NCBI GenBank assembly: GCA_900545015.1
Contig: UQXJ01000018.1
Span: 1-28,301 of the forward strand
Source of the DNA: an uncultured Mollicutes bacterium
GTDB taxonomy: Bacteria; Bacillota_I; Bacilli_A; RFN20; CAG-826
Reading direction: 5' to 3'
Length of the DNA stretch: 28,301 nucleotides
Shown here piece by piece: positions 1 to 8,278 of the stretch. The notes under the pieces were generated by a model that saw only the letters and a program-made list of their open reading frames with translations, was not told the DNA's origin and ran no database searches. Both the position numbers and the translations under genes were made by a program. The stretch's first letter is position 1. Every line of letters begins with the position of its first letter.

Positions 1-2
1 AA

Positions 3-71
3 TTATTACAAGCTGAGATTATTGAGCGAGTGGCTGGATATGGTAAAGGAAAATACAAATTCAAGAAATAG
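3..71 (+). pseudogene. 3' end of an ATP-binding/winged-helix protein, cut by the window edge
   Basis: An open frame runs in from the left edge and stops at TAG 69-71. Its 22 residues (LLQAEIIERVAGYGKGKYKF, then KK) look like the final beta-wing of a winged helix at the C-terminus of AlbA_2/Schlafen-type ATP-binding proteins, where a hydrophobic strand, a 'IIERVG' turn and a short basic tail are usual. More fragments of the same family lie at 522-671, 1336-1485 and 1871-2141. Whether the gene upstream of the window is intact cannot be seen. Confidence 0.4.
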
Positions 72-136
72 CATTTCGGCAATGAGACGCTACCGAATGG
101 GATTGATGTTATTTCTCTGTACTTAAATTTCGTGAA

Positions 137-690
137 TAAAATGAATATAAACACGAACTTACTTTATATGATTTGCTTAATATTTCAAAAAAACTATGCA
201 TGATACTTCAACAGATATTTCTAAATATTCTAATTTTATTAAAAGCTTACAATACGTATCAGATGTCTATGTTATCAGAAGATGGAGTGATGACATTCTT
301 AATTTAAATGATAAAGAATTTGCTAAAAGCTAAGCTGAAAACAGGTTGATAGAAACTGGAAATAAAGAATAAGAAATCATGCAATTCAACACAGGTTAGT
401 TTGCTATATGAAAACCTTCGATGGGATTTTAATTTACTGTAATTTGAGATGTTGGCGTAAATAATGGCGTAAATTTGGCATAGATTTTATTGATGATATT
501 TGAGACAAAGGCATTCAATTTATGAATAATAAAAGCACAATTACTATTGAGCAAATTGCTTCTATAACAAGGTTATCATCAAGGACAGTTCAAAGAATTA
601 TTAAAGATTTGCCTGCTCAATGTAAGATATCTAAAATCAGCACAAAAGGTGGCCATTTGGTAATAACGTAGATTTTTGTAAGAGATAAGG
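137..690 (+). repeat. Imperfect tandem duplication, copy 1
   Basis: This stretch is repeated about 812 bases downstream (949-1506). Shared landmarks in the same order are the block encoding 'DLLNIS', 'FIKSLQ' and 'LIETGN', the non-coding block beginning TAGTTTGCTATATGAAAACC, the doubled GGCGTAAAT, and a 49-codon winged-helix fragment. Copy 1 is the more decayed: the frame corresponding to the 851-1186 ORF is shifted near 188 and stopped by TAA at about 331. It probably arose by duplication of a degraded gene end, with both copies drifting since. Confidence 0.8.
522..671 (+). pseudogene. Winged-helix C-terminal fragment of an AlbA_2-type ATP-binding protein (copy 1)
   Basis: The 49 codons from ATG 522 encode a typical winged helix: an 'ITIEQIASIT' helix, the recognition helix 'LSSRTVQRIIKDL', and a wing with 'KGGH'. 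The family usually ends this way after a GHKL-like ATPase-C domain. The GVNNGVNLA linker typical of these proteins is visible upstream in another frame (about 454-480), so the parent gene is frameshifted and truncated. It pairs with 1336-1485. An expressed 49-residue DNA-binding peptide is possible but there is no good ribosome site. Confidence 0.5.
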
Positions 691-718
691 AAAACATTTT
701 AATTTAGTGTTTTTAAGC

Positions 719-767
719 AATTATGTGTCATAAATTCAAAATAATTTTAAGTTTATGACACATAATT
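719..767. repeat. 16-bp perfect inverted repeat
   Basis: Arms 719-734 (AATTATGTGTCATAAA) and 752-767 are exact reverse complements around a 17-base centre. It lies between the two duplicated blocks and just before a cluster of TGACA repeats. There is a T-run (770-776) after the right arm, so it could act as a terminator; it could also be a protein-binding palindrome or the scar of a mobile element. Confidence 0.7.
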
Positions 768-787
768 TGATTTTTTGATATAAATTT

Positions 788-857
788 TGACATTTTGCCA
801 AGCTAAGTGACATTTGAAGTGACATTTTTGCCAAATGAAGTGACAAACTAGTGACAA
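788..857 (+). repeat. Cluster of TGACA direct repeats
   Basis: TGACA starts at 788, 808, 820, 841 and 852. Two longer units, TGACATTTTGCCAA at 788 and TGACATTTTTGCCAA at 820, are 32 bases apart. In one frame the block reads as degenerate 'SDI/SDK' repeats broken by two TGA codons, like the low-complexity linkers of AlbA_2-type proteins. The simplest reading is a decayed protein linker; iterated regulator sites are the alternative. Confidence 0.5.
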
Positions 858-1186
858 AACCAGTGATGCCACTGATGAAACAAATAATTATACTTAGTAA
901 ATTAGACTTAAAAGCATTTGCTTATCAACGGAAAGCAATCTTATACATAAAAAATGAATTTAATCATAAACTTGGTTTATCTGATTTGCTTAATATTTCA
1001 AAGAACGTTGTTCATGATACTTCAACTGATATCTATAAATATTCTAATTTTATTAAAAGCTTACAATGCGTTTCAGATATCCATGCAATTAGAAAATGGT
1101 GCAATGAAATCCCTAAATTAAATGATGAAGAATTTGTTAAAAGCTTAGTTGAAAGCAAATTAATAGAAACAGGAAATTCGGAATAA
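851..1186 (+). pseudogene. Unrecognised 111-residue ORF within the duplicated region, probably a gene remnant
   Basis: The frame opens only at GTG 851, with no convincing ribosome site. Upstream in the same frame it continues through two TGA codons into the SDI/SDK repeat block, so the visible start is probably just the last stop of a broken gene. The product is hydrophilic and rich in Lys, Ile and Asn. Central residues include 'LSDLLNISKNVVHDTS' and 'IHAIRKWCNEIPKLND'; I recognise no family. The sister sequence in copy 1 (137-370) keeps much of this protein but is frameshifted and stopped. If alive, this is a short orphan; remnant is more likely. Confidence 0.4.
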
Positions 1187-1506
1187 GAAATGATCTAATT
1201 AAACACAGGTTAGTTTGCTATATGAAAACCTTCGATGGGATTTTAATTTATTATAATTTGACATGTTGGCGTAAATAATGGCGTAAATTTGGCATAGATT
1301 TTATTGAGGATGTTGGAGAAAAAGTTACTGAATTAATGAAAAATAAAAACGCAATTACTATTACGCAAATTGCTTCTATAACAATGTTATCATCAAGGAA
1401 AGTTCAAAGAATTATTAAAGATTTGTCTGCTCAAGGTAAGATATCTAGAATCGGCACAAAAGGTGGTCATTGGGTAATAAAGTAGATTTTTGCAAGAGAT
1501 TAGGAA
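949..1506 (+). repeat. Imperfect tandem duplication, copy 2
   Basis: Second copy of 137-690, collinear over roughly 550 bases with scattered substitutions and small indels. It is the better preserved copy: the ORF at 851-1186 reads through and the winged-helix fragment keeps the expected Gly and Trp residues that copy 1 has lost. Confidence 0.8.
1336..1485 (+). pseudogene. Winged-helix C-terminal fragment of an AlbA_2-type ATP-binding protein (copy 2)
   Basis: The 49 codons from ATG 1336 to TAG encode the same winged helix as 522-671. It keeps the better wing 'QGKISRIGTKGGHWVIK', which matches the usual family ending. The frame is open upstream only to TAA at 1276-1278, and the GVNNGVNLA linker lies in a different frame (about 1268-1294), showing a frameshift. 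It is a fragment, not a complete gene. Confidence 0.5.
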
Positions 1507-1521
1507 AGGAGTAAGCGCATA

Positions 1522-1872
1522 ATGAAATATGAAATTGTCACTTTTGTAAACGATGAAGTTAGATTGGATGTTAATGTATCACCTAGTGAGGATACCGTTT
1601 GACTTTCATTGGCTGATATGTGTTTGCTGTTTGGCAGGGATAAATCAGTTAATTCTTGACATATTAAAAATGTAATTTTAGAAAATAATTTAGATGTTAA
1701 TCAAGTTGTTGCAAAAAATGCAACTACTGGAAATGATGGGAAGACATATATTGTTTCATTCTATAATCTAGATGTGATTATTCCTTTAGGATACAAAGTA
1801 CATTCACAAAATGGAATTATGTTTAGAAAATGGGCTAATAGTGTTTTGAAAGAATATTTGTTAAAAGGTTAA
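1522..1872 (+). pseudogene. RhuM-family (virulence-associated) protein, N-terminal part with in-frame stops
   Basis: An AAAGGAG site (1505-1511) precedes ATG 1522. The reading frame matches the N-terminus of RhuM-like proteins: a 'YEIVTFVNDEVRLDVNV' strand region, a DNA-binding-like 'LSLADMCLLFGRDKS' segment, 'HIKNVILENNLD', 'AKNATTGNDGKTYIVSFYNL' and 'GIMFRKWANSVLKEYLLKG'. TGA at 1600-1602 stands where the family has Trp (after 'EDTV'), TGA at 1657-1659 where it has Arg ('SRHIKN'), and the frame ends at TAA 1870-1872, far short of the usual 300 or more residues. The next frame continues straight into a different family, so this is a truncated, fused remnant. RhuM function is not established. 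Confidence 0.75.
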
Positions 1873-2141
1873 ATATGAGTATGAAGACACTGGTTTAGGT
1901 TTTAGATTTACTTTTTATAGAAAAAAATGTCCATGGACATGTCCAAGTAAAACTAAGCGATAGAGACTTAAAAATACTCGAAATAATGAAAGAAGATTCC
2001 TCAATAACGATTAAAGATTTGTCTAAAGAATTTAATGTGACAGAAAAAACAATTTTTAGAGCTATCCAAAAGCTAAAAGAATTAAACAAAATAGAACGAG
2101 TTGGATTAGATAAAAATGGTTATTGAAAAGTATTAGGATAA
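1871..2141 (+). pseudogene. AlbA_2-type ATP-binding protein, C-terminal remnant with frameshift
   Basis: Two frames together read as one C-terminus. The first (from 1871) gives 'EDTGLGFRFTFYRKK', like the 'FRVTFYR' strand closing the ATPase-C region. The second (from about 1920) gives a linker, 'LSDRDLKILEIMKEDSSIT', then the winged helix 'LSKEFNVTEKTIFRAIQKL' and the wing 'IERVGLDKNGY'. TGA at 2124-2126 replaces the expected Trp before 'KVLG', and TAA follows at 2139-2141. This is the third remnant of the family in the first 2.2 kb; an apparently live relative is at 9558-10523. Confidence 0.55.
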
Positions 2142-2256
2142 TGAAAAGAGTAATTGCATTTATCATTAGGTCGGCTTTTTCTTATTACACGAAAGGGTGT
2201 TTCAAATAGTTTCAGGGGTATTTCATTTGTATTACCATACTAATCCTAATACATTA

Positions 2257-2565
2257 TTAGACTAAAGGATATCCATACAATTTCTTGTTTTTTAATGGTT
2301 TATAAATAAGACGAATGAATTTTCTTATAGTTATAACTAAAACGCGAGAATTTTTTATGCTTTGATACTTTATTAATTTCTTATCATAAAAAGATTTAAA
2401 GACAGCATTGTTGCTAATAACTGAAGAAGTAGCTTCAATAAGATAATTACGTAAAAAAAGTATTACCAACTTTTTAAGAGAATTATCTTCCGAAGTTAAA
2501 TCACGAGAATTATGTTGGTCCCAATAGATGCCAGAATATTTAGCAACGGCATCATCAAAGCGACT
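2257..2565 (-). mobile_element. IS110-family transposase, decayed C-terminal fragment
   Basis: Read on the minus strand, the segment gives 'SRFDDAVAKYSGIYW' followed by a Ser-rich turn, then 'SEDNSLKKL', 'FLRNYLIEATSSVI', 'AVFKSFYDKKL' and 'VLVITIRKFIRLIYKPLKN'. This order matches the C-terminal half of IS110 transposases (the 'yAGL.W' region, 'tKxGnryLRyyLveA', 'nPvfraFYdrk', 'aRKlvrliy.ll'). It has an in-frame stop upstream, lacks the N-terminal DEDD nuclease half and has at least one small shift near 2470. The right edge meets the plus-strand remnant at 2557, so the IS probably inserted into or recombined with that gene. No terminal repeats were identified. Confidence 0.65.
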
Positions 2566-3030
2566 TTATGCTATTTCTATGAATGTGATAGAGTCCAAGG
2601 TGTTGATTATACACAACGTGAACTTTCACTTGAATTGGGTATTGTAAATAAAAGTGGTATAAAGGATATTAATCATAATACCCAAGATGAAGAAAACTAA
2701 TATAGAAACAAACGCATAGCAAGAAACAAATTTAGAAAATTGGAAAATACTAAATTTATATCAAGTTTGTTACGTAAAAAAATACGAGGAAAGAACTTGT
2801 ATAATGAAGGCTTTTGGGGAATATCTTTAACTTCAAAAGAAAGATGAAAAAATGCTCGTATGGACGGCTTAAAATTTGGAGTCATAGTTACTTTAAAAAA
2901 TATAAAAGAAAATAGAATTGAAGAATTTAAACTCTCTTGTTTATTAAGAGGATACATAACTAATGAAATCGATATTAAAAATAAAATTGATATTTATAAT
3001 GCAGCACAAGGAGAAATTGTATTTGAATAA
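2557..3030 (+). pseudogene. C-terminal remnant of a probable S8 (subtilisin-like) peptidase
   Basis: One frame runs from about 2557 to TAA 3028-3030, broken by TAA at 2698-2700 and TGA at 2845-2847. It reads 'IKATLCYFYECDRVQGVDY', 'RELSLELGIVNKSG', 'FRKLENTKFISSLLRKKIRG', 'WGISLTSKER', 'GLKFGVIVTLKNI', 'NRIEEFKLSCLLRGY' and 'IDIYNAAQGEIVFE'. This resembles the C-terminal extension of long S8 peptidases often paired with an AAA ATPase, but no catalytic residues remain, so the assignment rests on the tail only. The TGA at 2845 sits where Trp or Leu would be expected. Start and catalytic domain are missing, replaced by IS110 sequence. Confidence 0.45.
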
Positions 3031-3091
3031 TGATTCATTATTGTGAAATTTTGCTTAACTAATAAGCTTTTAATTTAGTTTAGTCATTTTT

Positions 3092-3120
3092 TTAACTAAA
3101 TAAAATTCTACGATTATAAT
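3092..3120 (+). promoter_or_regulatory. Probable promoter of the signal-peptidase/surface-protein operon
   Basis: TATAAT at 3115-3120 lies 17 bases after TTAACT at 3092-3097. The -35 overlaps the right arm of an inverted repeat (ATTTAGTT 3073-3080, AACTAAAT 3094-3101), which could be an operator or the terminator of upstream decayed genes. A leader of roughly 100 bases follows before ATG 3229. Confidence 0.45.
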
Positions 3121-3228
3121 CATATAAATTACAATCGATGACGTATGAGATTAAAAAATGTATTATTTTTGACAAATTATATGAAATGTTGTAATTTGGA
3201 AGCACATATTTTAAGGGGGTTATTAAAT

Positions 3229-3921
3229 ATGGTTAATAGAAAAATTACATTAGGCTTATTAGCACTCGTAGGTGGGCTAACAATCGTAGGAAGTGGATTT
3301 AGTGCTTGGTATTTTAATAGTGCTGATGTTAAGGGAAGTAGCAGTATTAATGCTCAAGTTGCAGATGTTGCAGAAGACTTTGGAAAAATTACAACAAGTG
3401 ATGTTGCAGGACTAGCGTTAGAACTTGATCAAGGTGGATATGAAAATAAAGCTAATGCTGAAAAAGGAATTTCTTTTAAAAAAGAAATGATTTTACATAA
3501 TGAACCAATTACTGCAACATACAGTATTGAAGAAGGAAAATCATTACACGCTATGAATGCTGGATTAACGGCTACATTTGATTGTGTTATTACATTAAAG
3601 AAAGAACTCGCTGAATATATCGAATTTAAACCTACTTTTTATAGTGAAGCTTTTACCGTAGTAACAGATACAGTAACGAATAATAGTACAATCACACTTA
3701 GTAAACCAATTACATTTATTGCTGGTAAAGTTACTGAAACTTACTCTTTCGATATCTCAACTGATACTGATCTTGTTAATAAAGCTTTTAAGTATAAAGA
3801 AGGCAAAAAACCACAAAATAAAACTGATTTTGATAAATTATATGCATTAAATGATACTACTACAAATGTTTACCAAAATGCATTAGCATTCTCATATTCA
3901 TTAAACGTTAAAGCAAAATAA
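3229..3921 (+). CDS. Secreted TasA/camelysin-like surface protein, first SipW-type substrate
   Basis: I chose ATG 3229 because an AAGGGGG site (3213-3219) sits nine bases before it; an upstream ATG at 3145 has no such site and adds 28 unlikely residues. The 230-residue product starts with a basic N-terminus and a hydrophobic segment (about residues 6-22), then 'GSGFSAWYFN'. TasA, TapA and camelysins have the equivalent 'GGGTxAxFxD' at the site cut by SipW. The rest is a Thr/Ser/Lys-rich, mainly beta, Cys-poor exported domain ending 'ALAFSYSLNVKAK'. It is followed directly by the signal peptidase gene and two more proteins with the same leader motif. A role as a surface or matrix fibre subunit is inferred; overall similarity to TasA beyond the leader was not established. 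Confidence 0.7.
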   Translation: MVNRKITLGLLALVGGLTIVGSGFSAWYFNSADVKGSSSINAQVADVAEDFGKITTSDVAGLALELDQGGYENKANAEKGISFKKEMILHNEPITATYSIEEGKSLHAMNAGLTATFDCVITLKKELAEYIEFKPTFYSEAFTVVTDTVTNNSTITLSKPITFIAGKVTETYSFDISTDTDLVNKAFKYKEGKKPQNKTDFDKLYALNDTTTNVYQNALAFSYSLNVKAK

Positions 3922-3957
3922 TTCCTCTTTATTCTTTTATAAAGGAGTAATAGTTAA

Positions 3958-4965
3958 ATGTCTGGATCAGGTCGATTAATCGAAGTTGCTTTTTACGTAG
4001 CTTTATTTACTATTATAGGTTTAGCTATTACTTTTTCGCTTCTTTTCTTTTTATATGCTATGTATAAAAAAAGACATATAAGATATGGACATGAAGATGA
4101 AAAAATCTTAATAAGTTTAAAGAAAAAACATAAAAAGAAATTATTAAAAAGTGACAATGAATTTATTGATGCTTATTGCTCAAGTAGCGATAAGCATCAA
4201 ATAGAATACTCAAATAAGGTTCATAATGTTGAAACTTATGTTTATTTGCATCCTTTTAATAAAGATGCTAGTAGAACAAAAATGAGTGATTTAATTGAAA
4301 TTTCTGAAGAAAAAGAAATAAAAAAGAAGAAAATATCGAGAATATTTTCAGTTATATTTTCAGTCTTATTATTAGTTCTAATTGGCTTTATAGCAACGTA
4401 CAAAATAAATGGTGATTTATTTTATTTTGGTGATTCTACCTATCTTGTTATTCAAACAGGATCAATGGAAAAAGCTAATGAAAAGAACACATATCTTAAA
4501 GACAATAATTTAAACAATCAAATAACGCAGTTTAGTATGATTGGATTAAACAAAGTGAATGAAGAAGACATTAAAGTATATGATGTCATTGGCTTTAAAG
4601 ATGAAAAAGGTGACATTATTGTACATAGATTAATTAGAATTAATCATAATACTGAAGAAAATAAAAATTATTACACTTTTAGAGGTGATGCAAATTCATC
4701 TAGTGCAAGTTATGAACTTGCTGTTGCTTACGATAAAATAGTAGGTAGATTTGATGGAAAAGAAAATTATGGACTTGGAGTTCTTGTAACATATCTTAAA
4801 AGTTCAGCAGGAATTGTAGCTTTAGCGAGTGCAATTGTTTTTATATTAAGTTTTAATATGTCAGAAGATTCAATCGATAAAGAATATAAAAAACGTTTTA
4901 AATATATTGCTAAGCTTTATGATGAAAGCGGTGACATAGGAGTACATTTACATGAACTTTCGTAA
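3958..4965 (+). CDS. sipW: SipW-type (ER-type) signal peptidase I with extra N-terminal membrane segment
   Basis: The 335-residue protein has a membrane span at about 10-35, a charged Lys-rich loop (36-125), a second span (126-148), the peptidase domain and a C-terminal span (276-298). The domain shows the ER/SipW signature: Ser169 in 'VIQTGSM', His223 in 'IIVHRLIRI' where bacterial-type enzymes use Lys, and Asp244 in 'FRGDAN'. It should cut exported proteins at the outer membrane face. SipW is usually near 190 residues, so the extra span and loop are unusual. AAAGGAG (3941-3947) precedes ATG 3958. A small hairpin (3927-3932 with 3939-3944) overlaps that site and may temper translation relative to the first gene. 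The three neighbouring exported proteins are the obvious substrates. Confidence 0.85.
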   Translation: MSGSGRLIEVAFYVALFTIIGLAITFSLLFFLYAMYKKRHIRYGHEDEKILISLKKKHKKKLLKSDNEFIDAYCSSSDKHQIEYSNKVHNVETYVYLHPFNKDASRTKMSDLIEISEEKEIKKKKISRIFSVIFSVLLLVLIGFIATYKINGDLFYFGDSTYLVIQTGSMEKANEKNTYLKDNNLNNQITQFSMIGLNKVNEEDIKVYDVIGFKDEKGDIIVHRLIRINHNTEENKNYYTFRGDANSSSASYELAVAYDKIVGRFDGKENYGLGVLVTYLKSSAGIVALASAIVFILSFNMSEDSIDKEYKKRFKYIAKLYDESGDIGVHLHELS

Positions 4966-5620
4966 GATTCTTTATGTATTTATTCCTCTTATTTCTTTAT
5001 TAACTATTTTTGGCGTTGCTTTTTCTATCTGGGTTTTTGATGTAGATACAGTAAAAGATGTAAATAATGGAATAAATATAAAAATAAACGATGAAATAAA
5101 AGTTGGTAATTTAAAGGTAATTAGCTGTCCTGATTTAGTTATTTTTAGTGAAGGCGTTGGAAAGTTAGAAGATTTAACAGATGGAATTGAATTTTATAAT
5201 TATTCAGAAAATAACAAATTAAATGAAAGTGTCTTTGTTAAAGATTCTAGATTAATTGTTGATTATGAAATTATCGATTCTAATGATTCAGTTAATTATT
5301 TATCAAATTGCTCAATGTTTATTAATATTGATCCTAATAATTCAGGAACTGAATCATTAAAAAATTACATTACATTAACATCTAAATACACTGATTGCTC
5401 AAAACCATCAGGTTATGATTTTAAAAAATATATAAAAATATTAAATAAAGGTGAAATTTATCCTCTTGGTGGATTTAGATTTGAAATGGATTTAAATGAA
5501 GCGATTCAATATATTGATTTAGATAAAAAACCAAATACAATTGAATCATATAATAATCTATTTAATAAAATTAAAACTTTAAAAAATTTGATTATTGAAA
5601 TCAAATTTAGGATTGAATAA
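4952..5620 (+). CDS. Exported protein with SipW-type leader, second substrate
   Basis: It overlaps the end of the peptidase gene by 14 bases and has AGGAG at 4938-4942 before ATG 4952, so the two are probably translationally coupled. The 222-residue protein has a short basic start, a hydrophobic stretch (about residues 6-22) and 'GVAFSIWVFD', matching the leader of its neighbours (aromatic-Ser-x-Trp-x-Phe). The mature part is acidic, Asn-rich and predicted mostly beta, with three Cys that could pair. No sortase motif or recognisable domain is seen. A minor fibre or anchoring subunit is plausible by analogy with TapA beside TasA; this is inference. Confidence 0.65.
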   Translation: MNFRKILYVFIPLISLLTIFGVAFSIWVFDVDTVKDVNNGINIKINDEIKVGNLKVISCPDLVIFSEGVGKLEDLTDGIEFYNYSENNKLNESVFVKDSRLIVDYEIIDSNDSVNYLSNCSMFINIDPNNSGTESLKNYITLTSKYTDCSKPSGYDFKKYIKILNKGEIYPLGGFRFEMDLNEAIQYIDLDKKPNTIESYNNLFNKIKTLKNLIIEIKFRIE

Positions 5621-5622
5621 CG

Positions 5623-8205
5623 ATGAATAGATGGTTTAATAAAATACTTTTATTTATAAGCTGTATTTTCATAGGGTTAACATCTTTTGGCTTTTCTTTT
5701 TGGTATTTTAGTGCACCTAAAGAAGCAGAAGATAATATCGAAACAAGTTTTAAAATTGATGATATTAAAGAAAATTATAGATTTGGTAAAACAGGAGATG
5801 AAAAGCGTTACACTTTATATTTATTTCCTAGTGCTGCTTATATGTTTTTATATGGAAGATATTTAGAAGATTCAAGTAATGAATATGGAACACATTATCT
5901 TCCTGAAGAAGAATTTGGTTATAAAGAAGTATTAACAAATGAAACTGGTAATGTTTTAACTGATAATAACGGAAAAGCCTTATTTAAATTAAGTGAAAAT
6001 ACTGGAAAATATGATTCTAAAGTAAGTTATGATGGTGCTTATAAATTATTTTTAGATCATTTCTTTAATTATGATAATAGTTTTGAAGTTGGAGGAAATG
6101 GAAGTTCATCAACGACTAACGATATTTATTCTTATTCAAAAAATAAATATGGCAGAGACTATGGACTACCAACTGATGGATTTACTTTTAGCACCAATAA
6201 TAATGATTTAGAAAGATACAATAGTCGTGATTTATTTTCTCGTGATAGACTTGGATGCTGGGAAGATTCATATTATTATGGAAATAGTTTATTAAATGGC
6301 TCATCATCAACTGGAAGTGAACTAGTGTCATATGCTGAAGCAAATGAGACTAATACAGGTCGATATCTTCCTATTAAAATAACTGTAACGAATACATTAT
6401 CAATTGATCTTTTATCAAAAGTTGTTGGTGGCGTTTTTAGTTCGATGGGTGATTCAGTAAAATGGTACAATTTTAGTTTTACAAACTGGACATATGTCTC
6501 AAAAGATACATCAACAAATTCATATTTTTATCCATATAGTTGGCGACCAAATAGTTATACAACTGATTCATTTAAACCAGTTGGCGAAGCATTTAGTGCA
6601 AAAGATATTAATCGTACATTTGATATTTTTGAAGATTTAGATAAATATGCTGATGAAAATGGCGTAATTAGATTATTTCCTCTTTTTTCTAATGGTAAAA
6701 AATATCATTCTGGAAGCTATGAAGATGGCGGAGGAGATGCTTTTAAACTTGTAGGAAATTATAAGGATTCAACTAAAAAACCAACTTACAAATATTTCAT
6801 GCCATCATCTGAAAGAATAAATGAAGGAAATGGCAATTTTAATGGAACAAATATTCCAAATTCTGAAATTCGTTATTATTCATACGACTATTTATCATTA
6901 AAGAAAAATCACAATTATAGTGATTTAAGCATTTTTATTGACTGGGTGCGTTCAGGAAGTGCAACTTGGAAAGGCGACTGGGCTAATATCTATAAATTAG
7001 ATTTAAATTTTTTAAATAACGAATTAATTAATAAATATGGTGATGGACTATATAATTTTTATTTATTTCAAGGAAACTATAAAAGAACAAGCGGACAAAA
7101 TATAAATTATGATGACTTTTATAATAAGATAATTAATGAAGCAACAGGAGAAAATGGATTTAATTCACTAAAAGGAAAATCGATTCATTTAATAAATCTA
7201 TCAAATTTAATTCAAAATTTTGGTGAATATAATAAATCACCAGTTGTTTTTGGAATTGAAAAGATTGGTGATCCTAAAATCATTAGTGATTTTGATTTAA
7301 AAGAAAATGGAACTAATTTAAGTTATGAATCAATTGATAAATTAGATGATTATATTTTAGAAAAATCAGTAACAGCACATGGATTTACTCGTCTTGAAAC
7401 TCCACTTTATGGAAGAAACGGAGAAATAAATAACTATACATATTCATCAAATAACTTAAATGAAAGAAATCCGTATACATATATTGCTAAAAACGTTAAT
7501 TTTATGAATGCTAAAACAAATTATTTCATGATTGCTTTTAGTGATGTTTTTATTTCAAATATTAATATTCATTTATATAATGCTGATTATAATAGCGTGA
7601 TTAATAATCCAACAATTTCAGGAACAGAATACACTTATAATCCTGAAGATGTATTTTTAAATGCTAGTGAATATATTAAAAACGTTGAATTTATTACTGA
7701 AAATGATGGTAAGAAATATTTAATGTTTAGCTTTAATAATGATGAAGATAAAGGCCTTTACGATATGCTTTTAATTTATGAATCAAATAATGCTTTTGGC
7801 TTATATTTTTATAGACATACTAATTTATTCTGTAAAGTCTTTGATAAAGATTTAGTTGAAACTACTGATAATTTTATTAATCACGACGAAGCTAATTTAG
7901 CAAAAAATGGCATAAATTTAATATTCAAAAAGAAATATTTCTTAGGTTTAAATATGAGACGTGACAATAAAAATGAAGTGGAAGGGAAAGATGAAACTTT
8001 AGAAGAAGCGATTATTAATTACACTAAAAATAAATATGGAACAAGTTATGATGAATCTTATTTAACTAAAGTTAGATTAGTTGATCACGTAACGCAAACA
8101 ATCATTGCTAAATTTGAATTAAATAATTCAACAAATGCATATGAACTTATATGTAGTCAAAAGATTTATAAGAATTATGTATTTTATTTATCCTACAGTG
8201 CGTAA
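5623..8205 (+). CDS. Large exported protein with SipW-type leader, third substrate
   Basis: Starts two bases after the previous stop. The 860-residue product has a hydrophobic leader (about 8-24) ending 'GFSFWYFSAP', the same motif as the two smaller exported neighbours. The body is rich in Tyr, Asn, Ser and Asp with many 'NNY' and 'GxxY' segments, typical of an extended surface protein. No LPXTG, SLH or choline-binding repeats and no membrane span near the C-terminus are visible, so retention would depend on the partner proteins. I recognise no catalytic domain. It is the last gene of the operon, and a bidirectional hairpin at 8400-8428 separates it from the convergent genes that follow. Confidence 0.65.
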   Translation: MNRWFNKILLFISCIFIGLTSFGFSFWYFSAPKEAEDNIETSFKIDDIKENYRFGKTGDEKRYTLYLFPSAAYMFLYGRYLEDSSNEYGTHYLPEEEFGYKEVLTNETGNVLTDNNGKALFKLSENTGKYDSKVSYDGAYKLFLDHFFNYDNSFEVGGNGSSSTTNDIYSYSKNKYGRDYGLPTDGFTFSTNNNDLERYNSRDLFSRDRLGCWEDSYYYGNSLLNGSSSTGSELVSYAEANETNTGRYLPIKITVTNTLSIDLLSKVVGGVFSSMGDSVKWYNFSFTNWTYVSKDTSTNSYFYPYSWRPNSYTTDSFKPVGEAFSAKDINRTFDIFEDLDKYADENGVIRLFPLFSNGKKYHSGSYEDGGGDAFKLVGNYKDSTKKPTYKYFMPSSERINEGNGNFNGTNIPNSEIRYYSYDYLSLKKNHNYSDLSIFIDWVRSGSATWKGDWANIYKLDLNFLNNELINKYGDGLYNFYLFQGNYKRTSGQNINYDDFYNKIINEATGENGFNSLKGKSIHLINLSNLIQNFGEYNKSPVVFGIEKIGDPKIISDFDLKENGTNLSYESIDKLDDYILEKSVTAHGFTRLETPLYGRNGEINNYTYSSNNLNERNPYTYIAKNVNFMNAKTNYFMIAFSDVFISNINIHLYNADYNSVINNPTISGTEYTYNPEDVFLNASEYIKNVEFITENDGKKYLMFSFNNDEDKGLYDMLLIYESNNAFGLYFYRHTNLFCKVFDKDLVETTDNFINHDEANLAKNGINLIFKKKYFLGLNMRRDNKNEVEGKDETLEEAIINYTKNKYGTSYDESYLTKVRLVDHVTQTIIAKFELNNSTNAYELICSQKIYKNYVFYLSYSA

Positions 8206-8278
8206 TTTTTAGGATTAAAATTCATGATTTAATTTAATAATCTGTATTTTTGCTTTAAAAGATAAAATTTTGACAGCA

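Noticed and set aside
2257..2700. Two overlapping ORFs taken as genes (minus 70 aa, plus 62 aa)
   Set aside because: The minus ORF continues as IS110 transposase beyond its apparent start, and the plus ORF continues past its stop as an S8-like tail; both are pieces of decayed genes.
3145..3228. Longer N-terminus for the first exported protein
   Set aside because: No ribosome site before ATG 3145, while AAGGGGG stands before ATG 3229, which also places the hydrophobic leader at the N-terminus.
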